DNA of 5,370 nt. It comes from Actinomycetes bacterium. Its GTDB lineage: Bacteria > Actinomycetota > Acidimicrobiia > Acidimicrobiales > Palsa-688. Below are positions 5,128-5,370 of this stretch, one piece after another. Position numbers and translations under genes: made by a program. Within the stretch, counting starts at the first letter, position 1. Each line of letters opens with the position of its first letter. The notes beneath the pieces were generated by a model. It searched no databases. It saw nothing but the letters and a program-made list of their open reading frames with translations, and was not told where the DNA came from. The stretch is taken from positions 1 to 5,370 of the forward strand of contig JAJZWW010000245.1 of assembly GCA_021846485.1 (NCBI GenBank). The letters are read 5' to 3'.

Positions 5128-5370
5128 CTGGCTCGCCGAAGCTTCGCTTCGCTCGTTGGGATCTGGGCGCCGAACGTCGGCCGATACCAGCAACGATCAC
5201 CGAGACGTTGGGAGACGACGTCGCCGCGGCGGCAGCCATCGCCGAGCGTCACAGCGGTCACGCGGACGGCTGGTCCGAGCGTCTCACCCAGGACCGAGAC
5301 GACCCAGACCGGGCCCTGTTAGTAGCCAGAGTCACGACAGGGGTCGTCGGCTACGGGCGGGCCTGGCGCT
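5124..5370 (+). CDS. GNAT-family N-acetyltransferase, N-terminal part (runs off the window)
   Basis: From GTG 5124 an open frame of 82 full codons continues to the right edge without a stop. The segment GWSERLTQD ... DRALLVARVTTGVVGYGRA resembles the early GNAT fold: a helix, then a strand of the ALLVA type, a short turn, and a VVGYGRA strand before the acetyl-CoA pocket. The acetyl-CoA-binding motif (Q/R-x-x-G-x-G/A) would follow beyond the window, so enzyme class and substrate cannot be stated. The GTG is chosen for the leaderless promoter 7 nt upstream. The gene is divergent from the recombinase operon. The CGAAGCTTCG palindrome at 5138-5147 is inside its first codons. It may be a transposon passenger or a neighbour. 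A GNAT toxin of the TacT/AtaT type is possible but unlikely, as no partner antitoxin gene precedes it. Confidence 0.6.
   Translation, partial: MAGSPKLRFARWDLGAERRPIPATITETLGDDVAAAAAIAERHSGHADGWSERLTQDRDDPDRALLVARVTTGVVGYGRAWR

Larger units (their letters stand above)
376..5370. mobile_element. Tn3-family transposon with TnpI-type recombinase and toxin-antitoxin module; right end not seen
   Basis: The element contains a terminal repeat (376-413), a DUF5615/DUF433 toxin-antitoxin pair, a complete tnpA and a complete tyrosine recombinase with a candidate recombination site beside it. The tnpI-then-tnpA order in one orientation matches the Tn4430 type. No reverse complement of the 376-413 repeat can be found in 4961-5370, so the element either extends past the window, making the acetyltransferase at 5124 a passenger, or has a lost or degenerate right end. 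All core proteins read through without frameshift and keep their catalytic residues, so nothing visible says that the transposition functions are dead. Confidence 0.75.

Noticed and set aside
5138..5147. CGAAGCTTCG perfect palindrome
   Set aside because: It lies within the first codons of the acetyltransferase in a run of CTTCG units. A 10-bp self-complementary word with no spacer or partner is weak evidence for a site.
4961..5239. Longer recombinase start at 5239
   Set aside because: The added 93 residues run through the palindrome and repeats and antisense to the acetyltransferase start, show no domain, and a near-perfect ribosome binding site supports ATG 4960.
5021..5370. Open frame from GTG 5021 after the first TACGCT
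   Set aside because: It is out of frame with the GNAT reading, is rich in Arg/Gly, and crosses the palindrome. Its start resembles the real one only because of the direct repeat.

Overview
This window is high-GC DNA dominated by one mobile element, a Tn3-family transposon of the type that resolves with a tyrosine recombinase (TnpI, as in Tn4430) instead of a serine resolvase. The GC-rich codon use, GTG starts and a promoter of the TANNNT-N7-GTG (leaderless) kind fit an actinomycete or related high-GC actinobacterium. No host housekeeping gene is present, so this assignment is soft.

Layout. Positions 1-92 may hold the last codons of an unidentified plus-strand gene. A tyrosine recombinase gene starts at 92 and keeps only its N-terminal DNA-binding domain. 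It is cut at about 375/376, where a 38-bp sequence (376-413) with the form of a Tn3-family terminal inverted repeat begins. From there the minus strand carries, in transcription order from right to left: a complete tyrosine recombinase (tnpI-like, 4960-4049), a complete Tn3-family DDE transposase (tnpA, 4043-1020), a DUF433 antitoxin (1030-800) and a DUF5615 PIN-like toxin (803-432). The four genes are packed with gaps or overlaps of -11 to +5 bp, so they look like one transcription unit. The toxin gene stops 18 bp before the inverted repeat.

Right of the recombinase is a 163-bp divergent intergenic region (4961-5123). It contains a perfect 10-bp inverted repeat around a 5-bp centre, flanked by two 18-bp direct repeats. 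This is the natural place for the recombination (IRS-like) site of the TnpI protein and for its promoter. A GNAT-family acetyltransferase gene then starts on the plus strand at GTG 5124 and runs off the window.

How the parts work together (inference). TnpA would act on the terminal repeats and make cointegrates, and the tyrosine recombinase would resolve them at the intergenic site. The DUF433/DUF5615 pair, translated from the tail of tnpA, would be an addiction module carried in the transposition module itself. The matching right-hand inverted repeat is not visible, so the element probably extends beyond 5370 and the acetyltransferase may be a passenger; this cannot be settled here.
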